Shown here one piece after another: positions 7,712 through 16,892 of a stretch of 64,000 nucleotides of DNA (position 1 is its first letter; each line of letters opens with the position of its first letter). This stretch comes from CBDDKZ01 sp965230415 (GTDB taxonomy: Bacteria > Bacteroidota > Bacteroidia > Cytophagales > JAAEPT01): assembly GCA_965230415.1 (NCBI GenBank), contig CBDDKZ010000005.1:3906001-3970000 (forward strand). Direction: 5' to 3'. Made by a program: the position numbers and the translations under genes. The notes under the pieces are model-generated. The model did not search any database. It saw only the letters and a program-made list of their open reading frames with translations, and was not told where the DNA came from.

Positions 7712-8791
7712 ATGCGCACAATAATTAAAAAAGAATATATAAGTGTTTGGGTCTTTCTCATTCTGTTTATGATACTTATTCCCCTCGGTAATTTGTTGGG
7801 GCTTGTATCTACCAATAATATTTCGCTTTGGGGCAGGTACTTCTGTTTTGCCATTGCAGCAATAGGCGTAGATATGTTGTGGGGCTATACAGGTGTATTG
7901 TGCATGTGCCAGGCTTTCTTTTTCTGCTTAGGAGGTTATGGTATCGCCATGCATATGTTGCTCGCTTCTAGTGGAAATGGGACCTATGGCAGTGCAATTC
8001 CCGATTTTATGATCTGGAATCAGGTGGATGTATTACCTGTATTTTGGGAACCTTTTCATTCATTTCCGCTCGCTCTTATTACAACTTTGGGAGTAACCGC
8101 CTTATTCACACTCATTTTCGGCTTTTTTATCTTCGTCAGCAGATTGAGGGGTGTTTATTTCGCCATAATCACCCAAGCGCTGGCGCTGGCCATGTGGTTG
8201 ATTTTTTTACGCAATGAAACTATGTTAGGGGGAACAAATGGCCTGACTGATTTCAAAACTTTAATGGGTTTTGACCTGACTTCTTCTTCCACTAAACTCG
8301 GTTTGTACCTCGCGTCAGGTGTATTCCTGCTTGTCATCTACCTTTCAGCTAAGAAGCTCATGGAGTCGAAATTTGGGAAGGTACTTGTGGCTATTCGAGA
8401 TAGCGAGTCCCGGGTAAGGTATACTTCTTACAAGGTGCAAAATTATAAACTCACGATTTTCGTTATAGCAGCTGTAATAGCAGCTATTGGCGGGATGTTA
8501 TATGTTCCGCAAACAGGGATTATTACGCCGGGTCGAATGGATGTCAGAGCCTCCATTGAAATGATAGTATGGGTTGCATTAGGTGGGAGAGGGAACCTGA
8601 AAGGCGCTATCTTAGGAACAATTTTTGTTAATTTTCTTTATAGCATTATGACAAGTATATTGCCAGGTTCATGGCTATATATTTTAGGGTTCTTGTTTAT
8701 TATTACAGTGCTTTACATGGATAAGGGTTTGTTAGGATTGCCAAAACAACTGGCTGATTTTGTGAAGAAATTTAAAATGGCCAAATCATGA
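7712..8791 (+). CDS. urtC: Urea ABC transporter permease UrtC
   Basis: A 359-residue LivM-type inner-membrane permease with about nine hydrophobic segments. Family landmarks include DMLWGYTGVLCMCQAFFF, the cytoplasmic loop VAIRDSESRVRYTSY (the EAA-like contact with the ATPases), and WVALGGRGNLKGAILG near the C-terminus. Length is normal for UrtC. Its final codons overlap the urtD start by four bases (ATGA), a sign of translational coupling. Assignment rests on sequence and on its place between urtB and urtD. Confidence 0.95.
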   Translation: MRTIIKKEYISVWVFLILFMILIPLGNLLGLVSTNNISLWGRYFCFAIAAIGVDMLWGYTGVLCMCQAFFFCLGGYGIAMHMLLASSGNGTYGSAIPDFMIWNQVDVLPVFWEPFHSFPLALITTLGVTALFTLIFGFFIFVSRLRGVYFAIITQALALAMWLIFLRNETMLGGTNGLTDFKTLMGFDLTSSSTKLGLYLASGVFLLVIYLSAKKLMESKFGKVLVAIRDSESRVRYTSYKVQNYKLTIFVIAAVIAAIGGMLYVPQTGIITPGRMDVRASIEMIVWVALGGRGNLKGAILGTIFVNFLYSIMTSILPGSWLYILGFLFIITVLYMDKGLLGLPKQLADFVKKFKMAKS

Positions 8792-9543
8792 CAGACGAAG
8801 GTAGAAAAATTCTGGACGTCAAAAATCTAAAAGTAGCATTTGGAGGTGTACAAGCCCTCAATCTAAATTCTTTTGAATTAAAGGAGTATGAATTGAGGGT
8901 AGTGATAGGCCCCAATGGTGCAGGTAAATCAACCTTTATGGATGTACTGTGCGGTAAAACTAAAACTGATTCCGGTACGGTATGGTTTGATGATCGACCT
9001 ATTATTGGTAAAACAGAATATGAACTTACCCGATTAGGAATTGCGAGGAAATTTCAGAAGCCTTCGGTATTTCCAGGCCTCACTGTTTTTGATAACCTCA
9101 TGTTGGCATGCGATGTTCCTAAAGAGGTATTTAAAACTATTCGTTTTAAAATGACGGGTGATATTAAGGATAAAATACACGATGTAGCTGAACGTATCGG
9201 TTTGCAGACATTTTTGAATAAAGAGGCTCAGGACCTGTCTCACGGTCAAAAACAATGGTTAGAGATAGGTATTGTCATCATTCAAAATCCAAAACTAATG
9301 CTTATTGATGAACCGGCAGCGGGAATGTCAGATAAAGAAACCTATCAGACCGGAGAATTAATACTGAGTTTGCAGTCCAATCATTCCATTATTGTCATAG
9401 AACACGATATGAACTTTGTAGAGCAGATTGCTGTGAACAAAGTGAGTGTGCTAGTGAGAGGGCAATTACTTACTGAAGGTACCTTTCAGGAGGTACGATC
9501 AGATGAGCGCGTAATAAACAGTTATTTGGGGAAAGCTATTTAA
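8788..9543 (+). CDS. urtD: Urea ABC transporter ATPase UrtD
   Basis: A 251-residue LivG-type ATPase. Walker A is GPNGAGKST (residues 43-51), followed by the Q-loop region (ARKFQKPSVFPGLTVFDNLML). The signature is the UrtD-specific LSHGQKQWLEIG rather than LSGGQ, and Walker B is LMLIDEPAAGMS; the switch His is in VIEHDMNFVE. It powers urea import as a heterodimer with UrtE. Start codon overlaps the urtC stop by four bases, and its stop shares one base with the urtE start (TAATG). Confidence 0.95.
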   Translation: MTDEGRKILDVKNLKVAFGGVQALNLNSFELKEYELRVVIGPNGAGKSTFMDVLCGKTKTDSGTVWFDDRPIIGKTEYELTRLGIARKFQKPSVFPGLTVFDNLMLACDVPKEVFKTIRFKMTGDIKDKIHDVAERIGLQTFLNKEAQDLSHGQKQWLEIGIVIIQNPKLMLIDEPAAGMSDKETYQTGELILSLQSNHSIIVIEHDMNFVEQIAVNKVSVLVRGQLLTEGTFQEVRSDERVINSYLGKAI

Positions 9544-10247
9544 TGAAAAACATGATTCTGGAAGCAGCAAATATTGAAGCGTCATATGGGGAAAGTCAAA
9601 TTCTTTGGGGAGTTGATTTGCAAGTAAAAGAAGCCAGTATTACCACCATTATGGGACGTAACGGTGTAGGTAAAACAACCTTTCTCAAAACAGTTATAGG
9701 CTTATTGAAAAGTACTGCCGGAACGTTGATATATGATAATAAACAAATAGAAAAAATGGCTCCCCATAAGCGAGCGAGGTTGGGTATCGGCTATGTGCCA
9801 CAGGGGCGGGAAATAATACCCAAGCTCACGGTCTATGAAAATATAAAATTAGGCCTGGAAAGTTCCAGTGAAAAGCATATTCCCGAAGATGAAATTTATA
9901 CGTTATTCCCTATTCTTAAAGACTTCAAAAAACGACTGGGAGGAGATCTCAGCGGAGGACAACAACAACAATTGGCAATAGCCAGGGCACTCGTCGGGAG
10001 GCCTCGTTTGCTCCTTCTCGATGAACCCACCGAGGGTATTCAGCCTTCTATAAGTCAGGAAATAGCAGAAATCTTACTCCAACTTAGAGAAGAGAAGAAG
10101 CTGGCAATACTTTTAGTGGAGCAGAAAATCGACTTTGCCAAGAAAATAACGGATCACTACTATTTTATGAATAGGGGTAAAGTGGTGGCTGAAGCCCCTG
10201 CGGGCGATATAAGCGAGGATGAAATTAATAAGTACAATTCAATATAA
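9543..10247 (+). CDS. urtE: Urea ABC transporter ATPase UrtE
   Basis: A 234-residue LivF-type ATPase. Walker A GRNGVGKTT, signature LSGGQQQQLAIARAL, Walker B LLLLDEPTEGIQPS and a switch region LLVEQKIDFA are all present in order. The length matches the family. The ATG used overlaps the last base of urtD; an ATG four codons later (MILEA) would also give a full ATPase. Eight bases separate it from the urease structural genes, so transporter and enzyme are almost certainly on one transcript. Confidence 0.95.
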   Translation: MKNMILEAANIEASYGESQILWGVDLQVKEASITTIMGRNGVGKTTFLKTVIGLLKSTAGTLIYDNKQIEKMAPHKRARLGIGYVPQGREIIPKLTVYENIKLGLESSSEKHIPEDEIYTLFPILKDFKKRLGGDLSGGQQQQLAIARALVGRPRLLLLDEPTEGIQPSISQEIAEILLQLREEKKLAILLVEQKIDFAKKITDHYYFMNRGKVVAEAPAGDISEDEINKYNSI

Positions 10248-10255
10248 GCAATAAC

Positions 10256-11008
10256 ATGAAACTTACACCCAGGGAAATAGATAAACTCATGTTGCATCAG
10301 GCAGGGTTTCTGGCGCAAAAGCGTTACGCCAGAGGATTGAAGTTAAATTATCCGGAAGCGATCGCGCTTATTAGTGCACAGTTGCTGGAGTTGATAAGAG
10401 AAGGGTATAAAGTAGCTACACTTATGAACCTAGGAAAACAGTTTCTTGGTATTGACGACGTAATGCCGGGAGTGGCAGAGATGGTTGATGAAGTGCAGGT
10501 AGAAGGTACTTTTCCTGATGGTACTAAGTTAGTCACCGTACATCACCCTATTTGCAAGCGAAAGGTCGACAATGGTTTGGCCTTATACGGCTCGGGTTTG
10601 ATTAAAAGTAAGGAATTGATAGATGTTGATAATAGTATCAATACTAAACCCGGACAATTTCATGTGAAAAATGAGGAAATTACATTAAATGCCGGGAGAC
10701 CTACCATGTTAGTTAAAGTAACAAATACAGGGGACAGGCCTGTACAGGTGGGGTCTCATTATCCATTTGCGGAAACCAATAAAGCATTGGAATTTGATCG
10801 AAAAAAGACCTTATGCTATCGCCTCAATATTCCGGCAGGAACAGCCGTGCGATTTGAACCCGGTGAGACGAAGGAAATTGAATTGGTTGAATTGGCGGGG
10901 TCAAAAACTGTCTTTGGTGGAAATGGCCTTATTAATGGAGCTCTTAACACTGAACGTGAAAACGAAATTTTTGACCGAATGCGGGAAAAGGGTTACTTAA
11001 AAGATTAA
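10256..11008 (+). CDS. ureAB: Urease gamma-beta fusion subunit (UreAB)
   Basis: A 250-residue fusion of the two small urease subunits. Residues 1-100 are the gamma domain (MKLTPREIDKLMLHQAG start; LISAQLLELIREG; GVAEMVDEVQVEGTFPDG; VTVHHPI). The beta domain follows with VNTxxxH-type segments (LNAGRPTMLVKVTNTGDRPVQVGSHYPFAETN) and ends in EIFDRMREKGYLK. A similar gamma-beta fusion is known from Helicobacter urease. Two bases separate it from ureC. The protein assembles with UreC into the cytoplasmic nickel enzyme that hydrolyses urea to ammonia and carbamate. Confidence 0.95.
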   Translation: MKLTPREIDKLMLHQAGFLAQKRYARGLKLNYPEAIALISAQLLELIREGYKVATLMNLGKQFLGIDDVMPGVAEMVDEVQVEGTFPDGTKLVTVHHPICKRKVDNGLALYGSGLIKSKELIDVDNSINTKPGQFHVKNEEITLNAGRPTMLVKVTNTGDRPVQVGSHYPFAETNKALEFDRKKTLCYRLNIPAGTAVRFEPGETKEIELVELAGSKTVFGGNGLINGALNTERENEIFDRMREKGYLKD

Positions 11009-11010
11009 AA

Positions 11011-12726
11011 ATGACAAGTTTAAAGATACATAGAAAGGCCTATGCTGATATGTATGGGCCGACCGTAGGTGATATTATAACCTTAGGAGATACCGACTTA
11101 AAGATTAAGGTGGAGTTTGATCACACCGTTTATGGCGATGAATGCAAATTTGGAGGAGGTAAGGTGCTTAGAGACGGTATGGGGCAACATGTTGGTGTTA
11201 CACAGGAGCATGCACTTGATACACTTATTACCAATGCTTTAATCGTTGATTATACCGGTATTTATAAGGCAGATATTGGTTTGAAAAATGGTCGCATTCA
11301 TGCCATTGGAAAAGCCGGGAATCCGCAGATAATGCCTGGTGTTCACCACAAAATGATTGTTGGTGCTACTACCGAGGTTATTGCTGCTGAAGGAGCTATT
11401 GTTACCGCAGGTGGAATAGATAATCATATTCATTATATATGTCCGCAGCAAATAGATGAAGCACTGGCTTCAGGAATTACCACCATGGTTGGCGGAGGTA
11501 CCGGTCCCGCAACCGGTACCAATGCCACCACGTGTACACCGGGAGCTTTCCATATTAGAATGATGCTTCAGGCAACCGACGCCTATCCCATGAATTTCGG
11601 TTTTCTTGGAAAGGGAAATTCTTCCCACCCGCAGGCCTTGGAACAGCAAGTGGAAGCAGGTGCTTTAGGCCTAAAATTACATGAAGATTGGGGCTCTACA
11701 CCAGAGGCCATTGATCATTGCCTGGCGGTGGCCGATAAGCACGACATTCAGGTGTGTATTCATACCGATACATTAAATGAAAGTGGTTTCGTAGAAATAA
11801 CCAAAGAGGCGCTCAAAGGGCGTACTATTCATACCTATCATACCGAAGGAGCCGGGGGTGGGCATGCACCCGATATTATCACACTTTGTGGTGAGACCAA
11901 TGTATTGCCGTCATCTACTAACCCTACCAGACCTTATACCATTAATACAATAGATGAACACCTCGATATGCTTATGGTGTGCCACCATCTGGATAAAAAT
12001 ATTCCTGAAGATGTGGCTTTTGCCGAAAGTCGTATTAGGGGCGAAACCATTGCCGCCGAAGATATACTTCATGATATGGGGGCATTAGCTATGATAGCAT
12101 CAGATTCGCAGGCTATGGGGCGTGTGGGGGAAGTAATTTGCCGCACCTGGCAAACAGCACACAAAATGAAAACTCAAAGAGGGTATTTACCTGAAGATAA
12201 GGAGGGCGATTGCGATAATTTTCGCGTAAAAAGATACATATCGAAATATACCATCAATGCAGCTTTAGCACATGGTTTTGCTCATGAAGTTGGTTCGGTA
12301 GAAGAAGGGAAACTGGCTGATTTGGTATTGTGGAAACCTCCGTTTTTTGGAGTGAAACCAGAACTAATAATTAAAGGTGGTTTTATTGTTCAGGCGCAAA
12401 TGGGAGACCCTAATGCTTCGATTCCTACTCCACAACCTTCTTACTTTCGGCCTATGTTCGCTAGTATGGGGAAAGCGGTTGGTACTACTTCGAAAGTGTT
12501 CGTTTCCAGCGCTTCTCTCTCAAATGTAGCGACCTACGGATTGAGCAAGTCGGCAGTGGCGATTAAAAATTGTAGAACGGTATCAAAGAAAGAGATGCAT
12601 TTTAATGACTATGTGCCAAATATCAGCGTAGACCCTGAGCGCTATGAGGTGATGGTAGATAACAACTACCTGACTTGCGAACCTGCCACAAAAGTGCCAT
12701 TAGGTCAATTGTATCATTTGTTCTAA
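11011..12726 (+). CDS. ureC: Urease alpha (catalytic) subunit UreC
   Basis: A 571-residue catalytic subunit. Every active-site residue can be matched to the Klebsiella numbering with a constant offset of +5: nickel ligands H139 and H141 (NHIHYICPQQ), carbamylated K222 (GLKLHEDWG), H251, H277 and D365 (ASDSQAMGR), with the mobile-flap C324-H325 (MVCHHL). This indicates a fully active enzyme. It hydrolyses urea in the cytoplasm with UreAB. Its TAA stop overlaps the ureF ATG by one base (TAATG). Confidence 0.98.
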   Translation: MTSLKIHRKAYADMYGPTVGDIITLGDTDLKIKVEFDHTVYGDECKFGGGKVLRDGMGQHVGVTQEHALDTLITNALIVDYTGIYKADIGLKNGRIHAIGKAGNPQIMPGVHHKMIVGATTEVIAAEGAIVTAGGIDNHIHYICPQQIDEALASGITTMVGGGTGPATGTNATTCTPGAFHIRMMLQATDAYPMNFGFLGKGNSSHPQALEQQVEAGALGLKLHEDWGSTPEAIDHCLAVADKHDIQVCIHTDTLNESGFVEITKEALKGRTIHTYHTEGAGGGHAPDIITLCGETNVLPSSTNPTRPYTINTIDEHLDMLMVCHHLDKNIPEDVAFAESRIRGETIAAEDILHDMGALAMIASDSQAMGRVGEVICRTWQTAHKMKTQRGYLPEDKEGDCDNFRVKRYISKYTINAALAHGFAHEVGSVEEGKLADLVLWKPPFFGVKPELIIKGGFIVQAQMGDPNASIPTPQPSYFRPMFASMGKAVGTTSKVFVSSASLSNVATYGLSKSAVAIKNCRTVSKKEMHFNDYVPNISVDPERYEVMVDNNYLTCEPATKVPLGQLYHLF

Positions 12727-13391
12727 TGCATAATATTACCTTATACCAACTAGTAGATTCCGCATTTCCTGTAGGAGGATTTGTGTTCTCCTCAGGTATG
12801 GAATCTGCTATAAAAAGTGGCTTACTTGCTAACATCAATGATTTGGAGACTTATCTCGAAACTTACATCGATCAGTTGTTAGTTTTTGATATCCCTTTTA
12901 TGGATGCCACATTTAACGGCGCTAAAGATTCACTTCATGCCGTTTTTGAGCTATATGAAGTAATGCTTCTAAATCCAATGCTGGTAAAAAGCTCTTTGGT
13001 TTTAGGCAAAAATTGGCTTAACCTGATAATCAAACTAACCAAAAACAAGCAAATTGAAACGTTTAGAAATGAACTCATCAATTGTAAACAGGGAAATCAC
13101 TTTACCCTGGTATTTGGCTGTATTATGAGTTTACTAAAAACGAATTTGGAAGAGGCAAGACACATTTACATATACAGCGCCTTAAGAGACCAAATAAATG
13201 CATTGACAAGACTAGGTGTGGTAGGTCCTACGGGGGGGCAGCAATTATTGTATGACCTTAATGAAAGGGTAATCGATCAACTTTCCTCTTATCAAACTAT
13301 TCCCTATGAAATGGCTTATAAAGTGACTTTTAGGATGGAACTCGCACAATTAAATCACTCTTTTATTCCTGTCAAATTATTTCAAAACTAA
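12726..13391 (+). CDS. ureF: Urease accessory protein UreF
   Basis: A 221-residue, mostly helical accessory protein. The start at 12726 is chosen because it gives the family's usual opening (LYQLVDSAFPVGGFVFSSGMES) right after a short N-terminus and uses the TAATG overlap with ureC; an upstream in-frame ATG at 12675 would only add residues read through the end of ureC. The conserved VGPTGGQQLLYDL segment lies near residue 177. UreF bridges UreD and UreG in the nickel-insertion complex and gates GTP hydrolysis by UreG. Ten bases precede ureG. Confidence 0.93.
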   Translation: MHNITLYQLVDSAFPVGGFVFSSGMESAIKSGLLANINDLETYLETYIDQLLVFDIPFMDATFNGAKDSLHAVFELYEVMLLNPMLVKSSLVLGKNWLNLIIKLTKNKQIETFRNELINCKQGNHFTLVFGCIMSLLKTNLEEARHIYIYSALRDQINALTRLGVVGPTGGQQLLYDLNERVIDQLSSYQTIPYEMAYKVTFRMELAQLNHSFIPVKLFQN

Positions 13392-13401
13392 ACTTATTAT
13401 T

Positions 13402-14130
13402 ATGTTTCGCTTACCAGAATTTAAAATGCATCAACTTGATATTGATTCTCCGGGAATCTTTGCCCATCGAGAATTTATTCACGAAAAGCGTGATTTCAAT
13501 AAACGACCTTTCACTATAGGCATTGGTGGACCCGTAGGGACCGGTAAAACGGCTATGATTAGACAACTTTGTGCATTATTACGTGATGAATATTCTTTGG
13601 CCGTTGTTACAAACGATATCTTTACAAAAGAAGATGCGGAGTTTCTTACACGTAACAAGGCGCTGGAACCAGAACGTATTGTAGGTGTCGAAACAGGGGG
13701 ATGTCCTCACTCGGCGATTCGCGAGGACATATCAGCTAATATGCATGCACTAGAAGAGCTTTGTGAACAATTTCCGGAATTAGAAATTCTTATTGTAGAA
13801 AGCGGGGGAGACAACCTGGCAGCTCATTTTAGTAAAGAATTAGTCGATTACGCTATTTATGTTATTGATGTCTCCGGTGGCGATAAAATACCGAGAAAGG
13901 GAGGGCCGGGTATCACTCAATCCGATTTATTGGTGATCAACAAAATAGACCTTGCCCATATCGTAGGTGCAGATTTGCAGGTAATGGAACGAGATGCAAA
14001 AAAAATGCGGGGGGATGGTCCTTTTGTATTTGCGCGGGCCAAGGATCAATTTGGCTTTGATACCATCGTTAACAATATATTACAGGCACGTAAGTACTTG
14101 TTGAGGGAAGCTATGAGCGATAAGTCCTAA
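13402..14130 (+). CDS. ureG: Urease accessory GTPase UreG
   Basis: A 242-residue SIMIBI GTPase that delivers nickel to urease. P-loop GGPVGTGKT at residues 42-50, the nickel-binding CPH motif within ETGGCPHSAIRED, the switch region ESGGDNLAAHFS, and the base motif NKIDLA are all present. The N-terminal 35 residues are longer than usual and contain scattered His (MHQLD, AHREFIH), modest compared with UreG proteins that have a true His-rich nickel store. Its stop overlaps that of the opposing ureD by four bases. Confidence 0.96.
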   Translation: MFRLPEFKMHQLDIDSPGIFAHREFIHEKRDFNKRPFTIGIGGPVGTGKTAMIRQLCALLRDEYSLAVVTNDIFTKEDAEFLTRNKALEPERIVGVETGGCPHSAIREDISANMHALEELCEQFPELEILIVESGGDNLAAHFSKELVDYAIYVIDVSGGDKIPRKGGPGITQSDLLVINKIDLAHIVGADLQVMERDAKKMRGDGPFVFARAKDQFGFDTIVNNILQARKYLLREAMSDKS

Positions 14131-14978
14131 TACTTGCGCTTGAGTGGGTTGAACCCCAAAAGTTCAGGGTGTTCAAAGTGCTGTGCAAATGTGCGCATAA
14201 AAGGATGTAAGTGAAGCGGCTCTTTAGCGCTAACTCTAGCCAGCCCTACGTGTTTGTTTACACGGCTAAAATTGGTGGATATATTCGTTTCAGAGGATTT
14301 AACTTCGCACAATTTCAGCAAGCTCTTCTCTAGTAACTGGATACGTGTATCACTTTGGTCCCCAACAAGGTAAATACATATGTAAGTAGTGTGATTTCCA
14401 AAAACTCCGGGCGAATGAGGAGGGACTCGTTTAGGGTCTATGATAAAGCGGTCTTTTAGTACGAGCTTATCTGAAAAATAAGCACTTGTATTAGTCTCGT
14501 ATTTATCGAGATCAAAACATTCTCCCTGGCTTATTCTTCCGGCTGAGAACCATTCTACCAGGCACATAACTCCTGCCGTGGCTACGGAAATGTTGGTGTT
14601 TTGGGTAAATGAACTGCCTTTGTGCATAACCAGAGGATCATTCAGGTAAAAATGTATGGCACCGGCTTTTACATCAATGGAAGTGTGCTGGTAACAATGA
14701 TCACCACCGCCTTCAAAGATGCGTGTGTTGGCTTGTGATGAAATTACCGATTGCGTGTTTTCACCGCAACAGACCTGCAATTGTACCTTATCTCCCTGTA
14801 CAAAACCCCCTCCGTAGTTAGAAAGCATGCAAAAGGCACTTTGAGCACTACCTGAAGGGTTTATAATCTTGAGCGGGGCAATGCTAAGTTGCTCCGTTAC
14901 CTTGGTTTTGCTATTGGTGTTCTCAAAAGCAATACGCGAATACTTATTAGCTAATAGTGTTCTATTTGTAGTTTGCAT
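14127..14978 (-). CDS. ureD: Urease accessory protein UreD, convergent to ureG
   Basis: A 283-residue UreD (UreH in Helicobacter) scaffold. Landmarks include LSNYGGGFVQGDKVQLQV near residue 55, SSQANTRIFEG, the PLVMHKGSSFTQNTNI segment and LVEWFSAGRISQGE. UreD binds apo-urease and channels nickel from UreG. Unusually for this cluster it is on the opposite strand: its stop overlaps the ureG stop by four bases and its 5' end is divergent from the sensor kinase gene, 83 bases away. It is therefore likely to have its own promoter, shared in that region with the two-component genes. Confidence 0.92.
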   Translation of the reverse strand: MQTTNRTLLANKYSRIAFENTNSKTKVTEQLSIAPLKIINPSGSAQSAFCMLSNYGGGFVQGDKVQLQVCCGENTQSVISSQANTRIFEGGGDHCYQHTSIDVKAGAIHFYLNDPLVMHKGSSFTQNTNISVATAGVMCLVEWFSAGRISQGECFDLDKYETNTSAYFSDKLVLKDRFIIDPKRVPPHSPGVFGNHTTYICIYLVGDQSDTRIQLLEKSLLKLCEVKSSETNISTNFSRVNKHVGLARVSAKEPLHLHPFMRTFAQHFEHPELLGFNPLKRKY

Positions 14979-15033
14979 GTTCTCTGTAAAACTACGTATA
15001 ATTTGTTGATTATTATTGAAATAACTGTGTTAT

Positions 15034-15046
15034 TTACGTAAGTACT
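15034..15046. promoter_or_regulatory. TTACGTAAGTACT element in the ureD / histidine kinase divergent region
   Basis: The 8-base palindrome TTACGTAA runs into AGTACT. The core TACGTAAGTA (15035-15044) differs at one base from the TACTTAAGTA palindrome in front of the porin. It lies about 55 bases upstream of ureD and 16 bases upstream of the kinase ATG, so one regulator could act on both divergent genes and on the main urea operon. Confidence 0.4.
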
Positions 15047-15061
15047 ATATCTGAAACAATC

Positions 15062-16888
15062 ATGGCCAACTCGCTGACCAAAAAAGACAAAAAAACCACG
15101 CAGGAAAAACAGATGTTTAAGCTGTTTACGCTTATGTATATCATTGCACTGTCCATTATTGCGATTGTAACCATTTTTAGTCAAATGCTCATTCAAGATT
15201 ATTTGAGCAATCAGGTGAATGATTCTCGCTTGCTCAATTTTTCTGCTCGCCTGCGTACTTACAGTCAGACTTTGAGCAAAACGGCTTTGCTTATCGAACG
15301 CGGTACTGACTTTGAAACGAATAGAAAAGAGTTTGTAAATACACTTAAACAATGGCAAAAATCACATATAGGTCTGTTAGGGGGAAGCGATTTCTTCGAT
15401 TTACCATCAAATGACAGGGAAGACCTTGAGCAAATGTATACAATTATTGACGGGCCCTATCATAAAATTGTAGAAGCCTCGGAGGCCTTGCTTGAAGAAA
15501 TGTATAGTAATACTCCTTTAGACTCTATGAAGATTTCCCCTTATGTAAATACGATACTCAATTATGAGAAGTCGTATTTGTTAGGCATGGAACTTATCGT
15601 ATTTGACTATGATCGATTTTCAAGAAATAGTGTAAAGAAATTGAAACGCATAGAATACTATTTGTTAGCCTTTGTGCTGGTGATGCTTGCTTTGGAAGCC
15701 CTATTCATATTCTATCCGCTATCCAGAAGAATTAAACGAATAATTAAGGGCTTGGCGGAATCAGAAAATAAATATAAGAATACAGCAGGGGAGTTAATGA
15801 AAGTAAATGCTAAAATGGAAAATTCACATCGTGAATTAAGAGAGATTAACTACGCCCTGGATAAAGCTAACTACCTGGTGAAAACGGATGCTAGTGGAAA
15901 TATAATCTATTCAAACGATAAATACTGCCATGTGTCCAAGTATTCGTTTGAAGAGTTATTAGGCAAGCCCATTTTTTATAATAATCAGGGAAAAGAAGAA
16001 AGCGTAATTTATGAACACATCAGAGATGAACATCGGGGTAAAGAAGTATGGCAGGGTGAAATTCACGACCACGCCTCGGACGGTACAGGGTTTTGGCTCG
16101 ACGTAACACTTATGCCAATTTTTAATTCAAAGGGCGTTTTATACCAATATTTAGTTATTTGTTCGGATATCACGCAAAGGAAGAATACGGAAAGAAAGTT
16201 ACGAAATTTGATGGAAGAGCGAATGAAAATGCAGCAGGATACACAAAAAATGAAGTCCTATTCAATGATAATAGGGCAAGAAAAAGAGCGGAAACGTATT
16301 GCGGCAGAAATACACGACGGAATCGGTCAAATGTTAACCACCTTGAGAATGCGTGCCGAAATGATCAAGACTACAGATAGGGAGGTGCTCGATCATATGA
16401 GTCAAATAAGTACCTTGTTAAAATCCATTATCGATGAAACACGACGTATATGTTCGGATTTATTGCCCAGTGTGTTAGATGATTTTGGTTTAAAGGAAGC
16501 GATAACTGACCTTATTAAATCGCATGATGGTGGAATTGATTGTGAATTGAGTATGGAAGAATGTTTAAGGCCGGATTTTATGAAAAAGGAGATAGAAATC
16601 GCTGTATTTCGTATCGTTCAGGAAGCTTTAAATAATGCCATTAAACATTCTTCTGCCTCACACATCAATGTTTTCGTGGATAATAATGACAAATACGTTA
16701 ATTTATTAGTTGAAGATAATGGAAAAGGATTTATTTTTGATGAACAAATGTTATTTGTAAAAGAAATGGCCGAAAAGAACAACGGCCTACGACATATGAA
16801 AGAGCGTGCCGAACTATTGGGTGGTACATTAAATATTAATTCCAAACTTAAAACCGGTACAATTATACAGTTGGAAATTCCACTTTAG
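15062..16888 (+). CDS. PAS-containing sensor histidine kinase, NarX-like architecture
   Basis: A 608-residue membrane kinase. TM1 is about residues 20-42; a helical periplasmic domain follows (about 43-195) whose start, RLLNFSARLRTYSQTLSKTALLI, resembles the PilJ/NarX-type sensor box. TM2 is about 200-222, then a coiled coil, a PAS domain (about 270-375, ending VICSDITQRK) and a HisKA_3 helix with phospho-acceptor H418 (AAEIHDGIGQ). The HATPase domain carries the N box EALNNAIKHS and G box DNGKGF. It is four bases from the response regulator and divergent from ureD. NarX-like sensors detect nitrate or nitrite; the ligand here is unknown, but nitrogen sensing fits the urea context. It could equally regulate unlinked genes. 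Confidence 0.88.
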   Translation: MANSLTKKDKKTTQEKQMFKLFTLMYIIALSIIAIVTIFSQMLIQDYLSNQVNDSRLLNFSARLRTYSQTLSKTALLIERGTDFETNRKEFVNTLKQWQKSHIGLLGGSDFFDLPSNDREDLEQMYTIIDGPYHKIVEASEALLEEMYSNTPLDSMKISPYVNTILNYEKSYLLGMELIVFDYDRFSRNSVKKLKRIEYYLLAFVLVMLALEALFIFYPLSRRIKRIIKGLAESENKYKNTAGELMKVNAKMENSHRELREINYALDKANYLVKTDASGNIIYSNDKYCHVSKYSFEELLGKPIFYNNQGKEESVIYEHIRDEHRGKEVWQGEIHDHASDGTGFWLDVTLMPIFNSKGVLYQYLVICSDITQRKNTERKLRNLMEERMKMQQDTQKMKSYSMIIGQEKERKRIAAEIHDGIGQMLTTLRMRAEMIKTTDREVLDHMSQISTLLKSIIDETRRICSDLLPSVLDDFGLKEAITDLIKSHDGGIDCELSMEECLRPDFMKKEIEIAVFRIVQEALNNAIKHSSASHINVFVDNNDKYVNLLVEDNGKGFIFDEQMLFVKEMAEKNNGLRHMKERAELLGGTLNINSKLKTGTIIQLEIPL

Positions 16889-16892
16889 AACT

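Noticed and set aside
12675..12725. Upstream in-frame start for ureF
   Set aside because: It would translate the end of ureC in another frame; the ATG at 12726 gives the normal UreF N-terminus and a TAATG coupling.
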